32,016 nt of DNA. It comes from JAKSSE01 sp045597645 (lineage in GTDB: Bacteria > Bacillota > Clostridia > Lachnospirales > Lachnospiraceae). The notes under the pieces are model-generated. The model saw nothing but the letters and a program-made list of their open reading frames with translations, was not told the origin of the DNA and searched no databases. The translations under genes and the position numbers were made by a program. Shown one piece after another: positions 1-7,477 of the stretch. The DNA is taken from contig JAZLKM010000041.1 of assembly GCA_045597645.1 (NCBI GenBank), positions 1 through 32,016 of the forward strand, in the 5' to 3' direction. The stretch's first letter is position 1. The number at the start of each line of letters is the position of its first letter.

Positions 1-122
1 TTTGGTAAAAACATCATCATATCAATACTGGGATCTCCTGCATATGAATGAATCTCTTCTGTGTCAGTGATCTGAATAGGACGTAGCAGTAGATTTTCTG
101 TTTCAATTGTATTCAAACGCAT
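1..122 (-). CDS. GNAT-family N-acetyltransferase, N-terminal fragment (cut by window edge)
   Basis: Only the first 40 codons are present; the gene continues beyond the left edge. The translation begins MRLNTIETENLLLRPIQITD and continues with an acidic helix (EEIHSYAGD). The 'TENLLLRP' opening is typical of the RimJ/RimL-like branch of GNAT acetyltransferases, which transfer acetyl from acetyl-CoA to an amine such as a protein N-terminus or small molecule. The acetyl-CoA binding loop is not in view. The ATG is preceded by an AGAGGGG ribosome binding site at about 8 bases, and a candidate promoter lies at 159-187. The family call is fairly safe from the N-terminus, but the substrate cannot be told. 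Confidence 0.7.
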   Translation of the reverse strand, partial: MRLNTIETENLLLRPIQITDTEEIHSYAGDPSIDMMMFLP

Positions 123-158
123 ATCTGTTTCCCCTCTAATCGCTAAATAAATTTGGAT

Positions 159-187
159 TTTATAGAACTATTTTACCACAGCACCAA
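159..187 (-). promoter_or_regulatory. Candidate promoter for the GNAT gene
   Basis: Read on the minus strand there is TTGGTG (182-187), a 17-base spacer and TATAAA (159-164), about 37 bases before the ATG. Directly upstream, a 9-base AT-rich inverted repeat (ATAATTATT at 189-197, AATAATTAT at 208-216) could be an operator. The promoter is reasonable by consensus; the operator is only a guess. Confidence 0.45.
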
Positions 188-287
188 CATAATTATTTAG
201 CTAATAGAATAATTATATTGCTGGTGGTAATAACAACAGTAGCGAGTGGTGATTTTGGGTGGCAATTTATGTGGATTCCAGCAGACT

Positions 288-333
288 AAAAAAGGATTGT
301 GTTGGAAGTTATTACCAACACAACCCTTTTTTT
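288..333 (-). terminator. Rho-independent terminator after tpiA, probably bidirectional
   Basis: A 13-base stem (293-305 with 315-327, one weak pair) closes a 9-base loop. On the minus strand it is followed by a run of six T and ends the gap-pgk-tpiA unit. On the plus strand it is followed by seven T, so it can work both ways. It separates tpiA from the GNAT gene. Confidence 0.85.
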
Positions 334-386
334 ATAGACTTTTTAACTATTCATTTTTGTAAAAATGCTACAAAATCTTTAGTTCA

Positions 387-1133
387 TTATGCATTGACGA
401 TCTGGCCGAAATCTGGCTTGAGTGCTGCACCACCGATAAGTCCACCGTCGATGTCATCCTTTGAAAGGAGCTCAGCTGCATTGCCAGCATTCATAGATCC
501 GCCGTACTGGATACGTACTGCTGCTGCAGTAGCGTCATCATACATCTCAGCGATAACCTCTCTGATCATCTTGCATACTTCCTGTGCCTGATCAGCGGTA
601 GCGGTCTCACCAGTACCGATAGCCCAGATTGGCTCATAAGCGATAACAAGCTCCTTAACCTGATCAGCAGTTACATCAGTAAGATCCCACTTAATCTGTC
701 TAGCAATCCACTCCTTGTAAGTGCCAGCCTTGCGAAGAGCAAGTGACTCGCCACAGCAAAGAATTGGCTTAAGACCAGCTGCAAATGCCTTCTTAACCTT
801 TGCATTGATGAGGATATCGTTCTCACCAAAGATGTCTCTTCTCTCTGAGTGACCGATGATGATGTACTCAACACCTGCCTCCTTGAGCATTGGAGCTGAA
901 ATCTCACCAGTGAAAGCACCCTTGTCCTCGATGTAGAAGTTCTCTGCACCAAGCTTAACGTTGGTTCCCTTGATTGCCTCAGCTACAGGTACAATATCGA
1001 TAGCTGGTACGCAGTATACTACGTCAACATCTGGATTAACTACAAGGTCCTTAAGTGTTGCGCAAAGCTCAACTGCCTGGCTTGGAGTCATGTTCATCTT
1101 CCAGTTACCAGCAATAATTCTTCTTCTTGCCAT
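387..1133 (-). CDS. tpiA: Triose-phosphate isomerase
   Basis: Interconverts dihydroxyacetone phosphate and glyceraldehyde 3-phosphate in cytoplasmic glycolysis. It is 248 residues, the family's usual length. The catalytic set is complete: GNWKMN with Lys12, IIGHSERR with His95, and AYEPIWAIGTG with Glu167, which opens the mobile phosphate-gripping loop 6. The C-terminal phosphate-binding YGGSMN and GGLIGGAAL segments are also intact. The start ATG has AAAGGAG seven bases upstream. It is the last gene of the gap-pgk-tpiA cluster, separated from pgk by 70 bases that hold a GC hairpin, and followed by a strong terminator. Nothing is unusual in the protein. Confidence 0.98.
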   Translation of the reverse strand: MARRRIIAGNWKMNMTPSQAVELCATLKDLVVNPDVDVVYCVPAIDIVPVAEAIKGTNVKLGAENFYIEDKGAFTGEISAPMLKEAGVEYIIIGHSERRDIFGENDILINAKVKKAFAAGLKPILCCGESLALRKAGTYKEWIARQIKWDLTDVTADQVKELVIAYEPIWAIGTGETATADQAQEVCKMIREVIAEMYDDATAAAVRIQYGGSMNAGNAAELLSKDDIDGGLIGGAALKPDFGQIVNA

Positions 1134-1160
1134 TGTTATTCTCCTTTAACAAAACTTAAA

Positions 1161-1182
1161 GGGCGCAAATTATTTCGCGCCC
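1161..1182 (-). terminator. GC hairpin between pgk and tpiA; weak terminator or mRNA-processing hairpin
   Basis: A six-pair GGGCGC/GCGCCC stem with a ten-base AT-rich loop lies in the pgk-tpiA gap. On the minus strand it is followed only by TTTAAGTTTTGTT, a broken T tract, so termination would be partial. It may set the pgk:tpiA ratio or protect the pgk 3' end. Confidence 0.45.
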
Positions 1183-1203
1183 CAAAGCACATTTTAATTA
1201 TTC

Positions 1204-2436
1204 TTACTTATCGTCTGCTGCGTATACGCCTGGAAGCTCCTTACCCTCAAGGAACTCAAGAGATGCACCACCACCAGTAGAGATGTGGCTCATCTTGTCA
1301 GCAAATCCAAGCTGGTTGCAAGCTGCTGCTGAATCACCACCACCGATGATAGTAGTAGCCTCGGTCTCAGCAAGTGCCTTAGCAACTGCGATAGTACCCT
1401 TAGCAAGTACTGGGTTCTCGAATACACCCATCGGTCCATTCCATACTACAGTCTTAGCTTCCTTAGCTGCATTAGCGAAAAGCTCCTGAGTCTTAGGTCC
1501 GATATCAAGACCTTCCTTATCTGCAGGAATCTCAGTTGAAGCTACATAGTCAACAGCGATTTCAGCATCGATAGGATTCGGGAATCCATCAGCTACTGCA
1601 GTATCGATAGGAAGGAGGAGCTTCTTGCCAAGCTTCTCAGCCTTTGCCATCATCTCCTTGCAGTAATCGATTTTCTCATCATCGCAAAGTGACTTTCCAA
1701 TCTCATAGCCCTGGGCCTTGAGGAAGGTGAATGCCATACCACCACCAATGATAAGGGTATCGCACTTCTCAAGAAGGTTATCAATAACGTTAAGCTTATC
1801 AGCTACCTTTGCGCCACCAAGAATTGCAACGAAAGGACGTACCGGATTCTCTACTGCGTTGCCAAGGAAGTCGATTTCCTTCTGCATAAGGTATCCAACT
1901 GCATTGGTACCACCCTTCTCGGTGATGTACTTGGTAACAACTGCAACTGATGCATGTGCTCTATGTGCAGAACCGAATGCATCACATACGTAATCATCTG
2001 CAAGCTCAGAAAGCTCCTTAGCAAATGCCTCACCAGCTTCCTTAACCTTGGTCTCTTCCTTGCCACGGAAACGAGTATTCTGAAGGAGTACTACGTCGCC
2101 ATCCTTCATAGCTGCTACTGCTGCGGTTGCATCAGCGCCAGTTACATTGTAATCTGCTACGAATACTACTTCCTTGCCAAGCTTCTCAGAAAGTGCCTTT
2201 GCTACAGGTGCAAGAGACTCCTTCTCGTTTGGTCCTTCCTTAACCTTGCCAAGATGTGAGCAAAGGATAACCTTAGCGCCATCATTGATTAGCTTGTTGA
2301 TAGTAGGAAGAGCTGCCTTGATACGGGTATCATCGGTAATAACGCCATCCTTAAGCGGAACGTTGAAATCGCAACGAACAAGTACGCGACGTCCAGCTGC
2401 ATTAAAATCGTCAACTGACTTCTTATTAAGTCCCAT
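1204..2436 (-). CDS. pgk: Phosphoglycerate kinase
   Basis: Transfers the acyl phosphate of 1,3-bisphosphoglycerate to ADP, making ATP in lower glycolysis. It is 410 residues, within the normal range for bacterial PGK. The N-terminal 3-PG site shows RCDFNVPL (residues 21-28) and the HLG turn. The nucleotide domain shows NGPMGVFE, and the C-terminal GGGDSAAA carries Ser where many homologues have Thr, a common variant. The ATG has AAGGAG seven bases upstream. It lies downstream of gap with a strong terminator in the gap, so it needs read-through or its own promoter; I see no clear promoter in the 97-base spacer. Confidence 0.98.
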   Translation of the reverse strand: MGLNKKSVDDFNAAGRRVLVRCDFNVPLKDGVITDDTRIKAALPTINKLINDGAKVILCSHLGKVKEGPNEKESLAPVAKALSEKLGKEVVFVADYNVTGADATAAVAAMKDGDVVLLQNTRFRGKEETKVKEAGEAFAKELSELADDYVCDAFGSAHRAHASVAVVTKYITEKGGTNAVGYLMQKEIDFLGNAVENPVRPFVAILGGAKVADKLNVIDNLLEKCDTLIIGGGMAFTFLKAQGYEIGKSLCDDEKIDYCKEMMAKAEKLGKKLLLPIDTAVADGFPNPIDAEIAVDYVASTEIPADKEGLDIGPKTQELFANAAKEAKTVVWNGPMGVFENPVLAKGTIAVAKALAETEATTIIGGGDSAAACNQLGFADKMSHISTGGGASLEFLEGKELPGVYAADDK

Positions 2437-2460
2437 TTTGTTCTCCTTTTCTAGGTCTAG

Positions 2461-2500
2461 TAAACAAAAACAGGGCCCGGTCCTACGGACCGGACCCTGT
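2461..2500 (-). terminator. Strong intrinsic terminator between gap and pgk
   Basis: A 14-base arm (2470-2483) pairs with 2487-2500 around a three-base loop, with one G-U pair in the minus-strand RNA. It is followed there by TTTTTGTTT. The GC-rich stem and T tract make it a textbook Rho-independent terminator inside the glycolytic cluster. It implies that gap is expressed well above pgk-tpiA. Confidence 0.92.
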
Positions 2501-2533
2501 CGTGGTCTGATATTATCAGTATCTCAAGCTAGA

Positions 2534-3535
2534 TTATGCAAGCTCTGAGAAGTACTTGATGGTACGAACCATCTGTGAGGTGTAGCTGTTCTCGTTATCA
2601 TACCAAGAAACAACCTGTACAAGATTATCCTCGCCAACCATGGTCTGGGTAGCATCGAAGATTGAACCATAGGTTGATCCAACGATATCTGAAGAAACGA
2701 TCTCATCCTCGTTGTATCCGAATGACTCAGTAGCTGCTGCCTTCATAGCTGCGTTGATCTCGTCCTTGGTTACGCTCTTCTCAACAGTTGCAACAAGGAT
2801 AGTGGTTGAACCTGTTGGGGTAGGTACACGCTGAGCTGAACCGATGAGCTTTCCGTTAAGCTCTGGGATAACAAGACCGATTGCCTTTGCAGCACCAGTG
2901 CTGTTAGGAACGATGTTTACGGCACCTGCACGTGAACGACGAAGGTCGCCCTTGCGCTGTGGTCCATCAAGGATCATCTGATCACCAGTGTAAGCATGGA
3001 TGGTGCTCATGATACCAGACTTGATGCCTGCGAGATCATTAAGAGCCTTTGCCATCGGTGCAAGGCAGTTGGTGGTGCAAGATGCTGCAGAAATGATGGT
3101 ATCATCTGCCTTAAGGGTCTCATGGTTTACATTGTAAACGATGGTCGGAAGATCGTTACCAGCCGGAGCTGAGATAACTACCTTACGAGCGCCAGCATTG
3201 ATATGAGCCTGAGCCTTCTCCTTGCTGGTGTAGAAACCTGAGCACTCAAGTACAACGTCAACCTTGAGCTCGCCCCATGGGCAGTTATTTGCATCAGGCT
3301 CTTTGTAGATCTTAAGGGTCTTGCCGTCTACAGTGATGGTATCCTCACCTGCTGATACGGTATCTGCAAGTGCATACTTACCCTGTGATGAATCATACTT
3401 AAGAAGATGAGCAAGCATCTTCGGAGAGGTAAGATCGTTGATTGCAACAACCTCATAACCCTCAGCGCCAAACATCTGGCGGAAAGCAAGACGACCGATA
3501 CGGCCAAAACCATTGATAGCTACTCTTACTGCCAT
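2534..3535 (-). CDS. gap: Glyceraldehyde-3-phosphate dehydrogenase, type I
   Basis: Oxidises and phosphorylates glyceraldehyde 3-phosphate to 1,3-bisphosphoglycerate with NAD+. It is the main NADH-producing step of glycolysis, in the cytoplasm. Length is 333 residues. The NAD-binding INGFGRIGR opens the protein (residues 7-15), the catalytic Cys153 sits in ASCTTNCLAP, and the HAYTGDQ and RRSRAGAVNIVPNSTGAAKA substrate segments are complete. The start ATG follows a perfect AGGAGG. Upstream, in 3536-3689, are a candidate promoter (3598-3626) and an 18-base Rex/Crp-like palindrome (3667-3684). First gene of gap-pgk-tpiA, with its own terminator at 2461-2500. Confidence 0.98.
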   Translation of the reverse strand: MAVRVAINGFGRIGRLAFRQMFGAEGYEVVAINDLTSPKMLAHLLKYDSSQGKYALADTVSAGEDTITVDGKTLKIYKEPDANNCPWGELKVDVVLECSGFYTSKEKAQAHINAGARKVVISAPAGNDLPTIVYNVNHETLKADDTIISAASCTTNCLAPMAKALNDLAGIKSGIMSTIHAYTGDQMILDGPQRKGDLRRSRAGAVNIVPNSTGAAKAIGLVIPELNGKLIGSAQRVPTPTGSTTILVATVEKSVTKDEINAAMKAAATESFGYNEDEIVSSDIVGSTYGSIFDATQTMVGEDNLVQVVSWYDNENSYTSQMVRTIKYFSELA

Positions 3536-3597
3536 TTTTAATTCCTCCTAAAAATGTTAATTTTGAACGAAGCTTACTCAAGCCCCGATTGCTCATT

Positions 3598-3626
3598 ATT
3601 TTATATGTTTTTTTGCGAAAACACAA
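3598..3626 (-). promoter_or_regulatory. Candidate promoter for gap
   Basis: On the minus strand TTGTGT (3621-3626), a 17-base A-rich spacer and TAAAAT (3598-3603) lie about 60 bases before the gap ATG. The -35 is weak and the -10 good. A second possible -10, TATACA (3636-3641), lies closer to the palindrome at 3667-3684 but lacks a -35. Such a promoter might depend on an activator. Confidence 0.4.
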
Positions 3627-3666
3627 CTGTCATTTTGTATAATTTAGCAACTCACTATTGGGCGTT

Positions 3667-3684
3667 TTGTGAAATTTTTCACAG
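3667..3684 (-). promoter_or_regulatory. Rex-like (or Crp/Fnr-like) operator upstream of gap
   Basis: The plus strand reads TTGTGAAATTTTTCACAG, matching 17 of 18 positions of the Gram-positive Rex palindrome TTGTGAANNNNTTCACAA. It also contains a perfect TGTGA-N6-TCACA core. Rex is an NADH/NAD+-sensing repressor whose known targets in Firmicutes include gap and hydrogenase genes; Crp/Fnr proteins read a similar core. The site starts six bases past the stop of the FAD oxidoreductase and 132 bases before gap. A sister site precedes echA (12650-12667). The sequence match is direct; the regulator's identity is inferred. Confidence 0.65.
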
Positions 3685-3689
3685 ATGGC

Positions 3690-5072
3690 CTATTTTCCCT
3701 CTTGCGCAATACGTCTTGCCACGTAAACGCCACTGGCAGATGCATGTGAAAGTGAGTGAGTAACTCCGCTTCCATCGCCTATTACGTAGAGATTCTTGCA
3801 GTTGGATTCAAGATGCTCATCTACAGCAACTTCCATGTTATAGAACTTTACTTCCACACCGTAGAGCAAGGTGTCGTCGTTAGCTGTACCCGGCGCAATT
3901 TTGTCGAGTGCATAAATCATCTCAATGATTCCATCAAGTATACGCTTCGGAAGTACTAATGAGAGGTCTCCTGGCGTAGCGCTGAGAGTAGGTGTGACAA
4001 GACCCTCCTGTATACGCTTCTGATTGCTTCGTCTACCGCGAACCAAATCTCCGAATCTTTGTACTATTACGCCTCCGCCCAGCATGTTTGAAAGTCTAAC
4101 TATAGACTCACCATATCCATTCGAATCCTTGAAGGGCTCAGAAAAGTGCTTAGCAACCAGCAAAGCAAAGTTAGTATTTTCAGACTGCTTTTCCTTGTCG
4201 TCAAAGCTGTGTCCATTAACAGTTACTATTCCGTTTGTATTTTCATTTACCACATATCCATATGGGTTCATACAGAAGGTTCTGACGTTATCCTCGAACT
4301 TTTCTGTGCGATATACTATCTTTGACTCATACAGCTCATCTGTAAGATGTGAGAAAATAACTGCCGGAAGCTCCACTCTCACACCGATATCTACACGGTT
4401 TGACTTAGTTGGAATAGACAACTCATCACATACTGTCTCCATCCACTTACTTCCGCTTCTACCTACTGATACAATGCAAGCATCGCATTCTGTCACCGTA
4501 TTACCACTATCTGTGATAATCCTGTATCCGTCATTCTCAGTCTTCTCAATATGCTCTGCCGGTGTGCGGAAGAAAAAGTCCACCTTATCCTTCAGCTCCT
4601 CATAGATATTCTCAAGCACTACATAGTTGGTGTCTGTACCCAGATGTCTAACAGATGCATCAAGAAGCTTAAGCTTATTTTGCATGCAAAGCTTTTTGAT
4701 TCCAGTGCCTGCCGTAGAATACATTTTGGTGCCTTCACCGCCATGAGTCATGTTGATTTCGTCAACATATTTCATGAGGTCAATCGCCTGCTTTTCTCCA
4801 ATGTACTCATATAACGTGCCACCGAAATCATTGGTAATGTTATATTTTCCATCAGAAAATGCTCCTGCACCTCCAAAGCCACTCATGATGGCACAGCTCT
4901 TGCACTTGATGCAGGACTTAACCTTGTCTCCATCTATTGGGCAGTGTCTGTCAGCTAACGGATTGCCGGCCTCAAATACTGCTATTTTCTTGTCCGGAGC
5001 TTCCTTGATAAGCTCATAGGCAGAAAAGATACCGCCTGGTCCTGCTCCTATAATACATACATCGTATTTCAT
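3690..5072 (-). CDS. NAD(P)/FAD-dependent oxidoreductase with a cysteine cluster, function unknown
   Basis: Cytoplasmic flavoprotein of 460 residues. The N-terminus is a Rossmann FAD site, GAGPGGIFSA (residues 9-18), followed by the FEAG end of the second strand. A C-terminal GDGSGVTHSLSHASASG segment resembles the second FAD-binding motif. Residues 44-60 hold four cysteines (C44, C54, C57, C60) directly before a Gly-rich IMSGFGGAGAFSDGK loop. These could bind a metal or iron-sulfur cluster or form disulfides, which I cannot decide. The gene follows hypE by 75 bases and precedes gap, so it may share transcription with the hydrogenase genes. A redox role fits the position, but no substrate can be named. 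The ATG follows GAGAGGGGAGAAT. Confidence 0.8.
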   Translation of the reverse strand: MKYDVCIIGAGPGGIFSAYELIKEAPDKKIAVFEAGNPLADRHCPIDGDKVKSCIKCKSCAIMSGFGGAGAFSDGKYNITNDFGGTLYEYIGEKQAIDLMKYVDEINMTHGGEGTKMYSTAGTGIKKLCMQNKLKLLDASVRHLGTDTNYVVLENIYEELKDKVDFFFRTPAEHIEKTENDGYRIITDSGNTVTECDACIVSVGRSGSKWMETVCDELSIPTKSNRVDIGVRVELPAVIFSHLTDELYESKIVYRTEKFEDNVRTFCMNPYGYVVNENTNGIVTVNGHSFDDKEKQSENTNFALLVAKHFSEPFKDSNGYGESIVRLSNMLGGGVIVQRFGDLVRGRRSNQKRIQEGLVTPTLSATPGDLSLVLPKRILDGIIEMIYALDKIAPGTANDDTLLYGVEVKFYNMEVAVDEHLESNCKNLYVIGDGSGVTHSLSHASASGVYVARRIAQEGK

Positions 5073-5087
5073 ATTCTCCCCTCTCTA

Positions 5088-5103
5088 AACGAATTTATTC
5101 GTT
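5088..5103. repeat. Short perfect inverted repeat between hypE and the FAD oxidoreductase
   Basis: AACGAA and TTCGTT flank a TTTA loop in the 75-base spacer, about 15 bases before the oxidoreductase ATG. No T tract follows, so it is not a terminator. It could be a small operator or an mRNA hairpin next to the ribosome binding site. Low weight. Confidence 0.3.
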
Positions 5104-5147
5104 CCTGCTTTCCTCTCCACAAAATATCTACCTCTGCGGTGCGCAAT

Positions 5148-6158
5148 TTAGCAAATCCTTGGCAGCCCCTCTCCTGTCAGTACCCCCAGTAATCTCTTGC
5201 CCCCTACTGCTGTAAGCGCTATAAGACTTCCTGCCACTTCATCCGCCTGTGGTGCTTTGACACCACCAATTATTGCTGCATTCTCACCATATTTACAGCT
5301 ACGAATTATTTCGAGAGCTTTTGCGGCATCCTCTTTTGCCACAGTGGCCACAAGCTTGCCCTCATTTCCCATATAGAGCGGATCTAAGCCCAGTAGCCTC
5401 GCGAAGTCCTCCACTTCTCTCGACACCGGAAGCTTTGGGCTCTCAATCTCAAACACAGTACCTGAGGCTTCCGCCAGTTCCTTTAATACCGTTGCAAGTC
5501 CGCCTCTGGTTACATCCCTCAAGGTATGCACCTTAATATCATTATCCCGTAATGCCGCAACAATCTCGCACAGCGGTGCATTATCACTCTCTATATTATT
5601 CTCTATGCTCATTCTCTGTGACAAAATAGTGGCATGGTGGTCGCCCACATTTCCTGACACAATGATTGCATCCCCCGGAATTGAATTAGCAGCTTTTATA
5701 TCTACGCCATCTGGTATGAAGCCGACACCCGCAGTGTTAATTAGTATTCCGCCTGCTTCGTCGCCTTCAATTACCTTCGTATCACCTGCAACTACTGTAA
5801 CCCCTGCCTCAGCGCATGTATCAGCCAGAGATTTCACCACTCTTTTCAGCAGTTCCACGCTGGTGCCTTCTTTTAGGATAAAGCCGCAGGTTATATATTT
5901 CGGTACAGCCCCTCTCATAAGTAGGTCATTTACAGTACCACATATACATAGTCTACCTATGTCGCCCCCCGGAAATTCCTCAGGTGTAACCACAAAGCTG
6001 TCCGTGGTCATGCAAATCGTACCGCTCCCCGGCACCACTGCTGAGTCCTCCATCTGATTTAGCACATCACTTTTAAATGTGGCTGCAAATATGTCATTTA
6101 TAAGCTCTGAAGTAGCGATTCCGCCGCTTCCATGTTCCATCAAAATTTTATCTGTCAA
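5148..6158 (-). CDS. hypE: Hydrogenase maturation factor HypE (carbamoyl dehydratase); TTG start proposed
   Basis: HypE receives a carbamoyl group from HypF on its C-terminal cysteine and dehydrates it to the thiocyanate that becomes the CN ligands of the [NiFe] site. The protein ends in the invariant PRIC, so the acceptor cysteine is the last residue. The N-terminus shows the family's DKILMEHGSGG. The frame stays open upstream through hypD, but homology begins at TDKILMEHG. I therefore place the start at TTG 6158-6156, five bases after GGAG and overlapping the hypD stop as TTGA, giving 336 residues, the usual length. A later ATG at the MEHG methionine would lose family-conserved residues. 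Confidence 0.93.
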   Translation of the reverse strand: MTDKILMEHGSGGIATSELINDIFAATFKSDVLNQMEDSAVVPGSGTICMTTDSFVVTPEEFPGGDIGRLCICGTVNDLLMRGAVPKYITCGFILKEGTSVELLKRVVKSLADTCAEAGVTVVAGDTKVIEGDEAGGILINTAGVGFIPDGVDIKAANSIPGDAIIVSGNVGDHHATILSQRMSIENNIESDNAPLCEIVAALRDNDIKVHTLRDVTRGGLATVLKELAEASGTVFEIESPKLPVSREVEDFARLLGLDPLYMGNEGKLVATVAKEDAAKALEIIRSCKYGENAAIIGGVKAPQADEVAGSLIALTAVGGKRLLGVLTGEGLPRIC

Positions 6159-7201
6159 TGTCTCTCTCCATAAGCGTGATAGCAGCAACCCTCGTAGGAT
6201 ACCATACATGCTCCCTGTGGGGTCTGCGGTGTACACACTTTTCCAAAAAGCGGGCAATCAGTAGGTACTGCTGCACCTCTTAGTATTTCCCCACATCTGC
6301 AGGCATTGTTTTTCTTCTTCTCTTCTACAAGAGGTCTGCTTCCTGCGTCGTACTCATCATACTCAGGCCTAAGTACCATACCTGACAGTGGCACTAGGCC
6401 TACGCCTCTCCACACTGCGTCAGCCTTTTCAAAATATTTGTCCACATTGGCTGCCGCCACTTTGTTAGGCTCTTTTTCCACCACTGACGTATAGCAGTTA
6501 ACCACCTGTGCCTTGCCCTCAGTACACATTTTCACAAGAGAATAAATGGCTACGAGAAGCTCCTCGCCCTCGAATCCACCTACAGCAAACGGTACATTAT
6601 ATTTTGCTGCGATTGGTTCAAAGAGCTCATATCCCGTCACTGCACATACATGACCTGGCGCCAAAAATCCGTCCACATTTGCACCTTGATCTAGGAGCAG
6701 GCTTATCACTTCAGGCATGGTCTTAAGTGCCGTCAGCAATTTCACATTTTCCAAATTGTTCTTGATAATCAGGTCAAGTAGCAGCGTGTAAACTGGTGTT
6801 GTGGTTTCAAATCCTACTGCAGCAAATACAAAGGTCTCCTCGGGTGCTTTCTGCGCAAGATCAATTATATCCATAGGTGAATATACCATCTTCACCTTAG
6901 CTCCCCTAGATTTTGCACTCTGTAAGCTATCGTCACTACCTGGCACCCTTATCATGTCACCGAAGGTGACAACTGTAGTCCCAGGCTCTATGGCCAGCTC
7001 AATCAACCTGTCTATATATGCTGACGGAGTAACACAAACCGGGCATCCCGGGCCGCTTACGAGCTGTATTTTAGAGCTCAAAAGGCTTTTTATCCCGAAC
7101 TTGCTTATTGCCGCCGTATGGCTACCGCACACCTCCATAAGCTTAAGCTCTGGGCCATCATAATTTTTCAGATAATCTTTTATATCATCAATCTTCATCA
7201 T
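6155..7201 (-). CDS. hypD: Hydrogenase maturation factor HypD
   Basis: Scaffold on which the Fe(CN)2CO unit is assembled together with HypC; an iron-sulfur protein of the cytoplasm. The 348 residues carry the family motifs in order: EVCGSHT (Cys25), GPGCPVCV (Cys53, Cys56), AAVGFETTTP, FLAPGHVCAVTG, and the C-terminal cysteine-rich stretch CRCGEILRG through CPLFGKVCTP that binds the [4Fe-4S] cluster. It overlaps hypC by 14 bases upstream and the hypE start downstream, so the three are probably translationally coupled. Two ATG codons stand in tandem at the start. The ribosome binding site is weak, which fits coupling. Confidence 0.97.
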   Translation of the reverse strand: MMKIDDIKDYLKNYDGPELKLMEVCGSHTAAISKFGIKSLLSSKIQLVSGPGCPVCVTPSAYIDRLIELAIEPGTTVVTFGDMIRVPGSDDSLQSAKSRGAKVKMVYSPMDIIDLAQKAPEETFVFAAVGFETTTPVYTLLLDLIIKNNLENVKLLTALKTMPEVISLLLDQGANVDGFLAPGHVCAVTGYELFEPIAAKYNVPFAVGGFEGEELLVAIYSLVKMCTEGKAQVVNCYTSVVEKEPNKVAAANVDKYFEKADAVWRGVGLVPLSGMVLRPEYDEYDAGSRPLVEEKKKNNACRCGEILRGAAVPTDCPLFGKVCTPQTPQGACMVSYEGCCYHAYGERH

Positions 7202-7400
7202 AAAGTCCCATAAGCTCTATCATTTCCTCCGCCTCATCCTTCTTCACAGTCTGGATAACGCAGCCTGCATGTACCAGCACATAGTCGTCCACTTTAACTG
7301 GCACAAGCCCTGTATATGCTTTCACTGTATTGCCTGAAAAATCAACCATAGCGGCGCCATCAGTCAATGATATTACTTTCCCCGGATATGCAACACACAT
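7188..7400 (-). CDS. hypC: Hydrogenase maturation chaperone HypC
   Basis: Small chaperone that works with HypD to assemble and deliver the Fe(CN)2CO group to the hydrogenase large subunit. A longer open frame reaches 7430, but HypC proteins begin Met-Cys, and MCVAYPGKV starts at the ATG at 7400-7398 with GAGGAG nine bases upstream, giving 70 residues. Cys2 is the essential iron/HypD-binding residue. The C-terminal acidic helix (DEAEEMIELMGLYDED) is typical. It lies 77 bases after echF, behind a GC hairpin, and overlaps hypD by 14 bases. Confidence 0.95.
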   Translation of the reverse strand: MCVAYPGKVISLTDGAAMVDFSGNTVKAYTGLVPVKVDDYVLVHAGCVIQTVKKDEAEEMIELMGLYDED

Positions 7401-7420
7401 AATAATCTCCTCATCAAAAT

Positions 7421-7441
7421 GGCCGGGCAATTGGCCCGACC
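7421..7441 (-). terminator. GC hairpin between echF and hypC
   Basis: An eight-pair stem (7421-7428 with 7434-7441, one G-U pair) with a five-base loop is followed on the minus strand by ATTTTG and then by the hypC ribosome binding site. It could attenuate transcription so that maturation genes are expressed below the structural ech genes, or it may be a processing site. The short T tract argues for partial termination. Confidence 0.45.
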
Positions 7442-7477
7442 ATCATTGTATCATATTTTTTGCTATTGCAATACCTA

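Noticed and set aside
259..591. A plus-strand frame of 110 codons across the terminator and the tpiA 3' end.
   Set aside because: It is the antisense of tpiA plus terminator sequence and has no protein family features.
2501..2533. Short palindrome near 2507-2520 (CTGATA/TATCAG type) after gap as an operator.
   Set aside because: Only about six pairs, inside the 3' untranslated end of gap, and the adjacent terminator explains the region.
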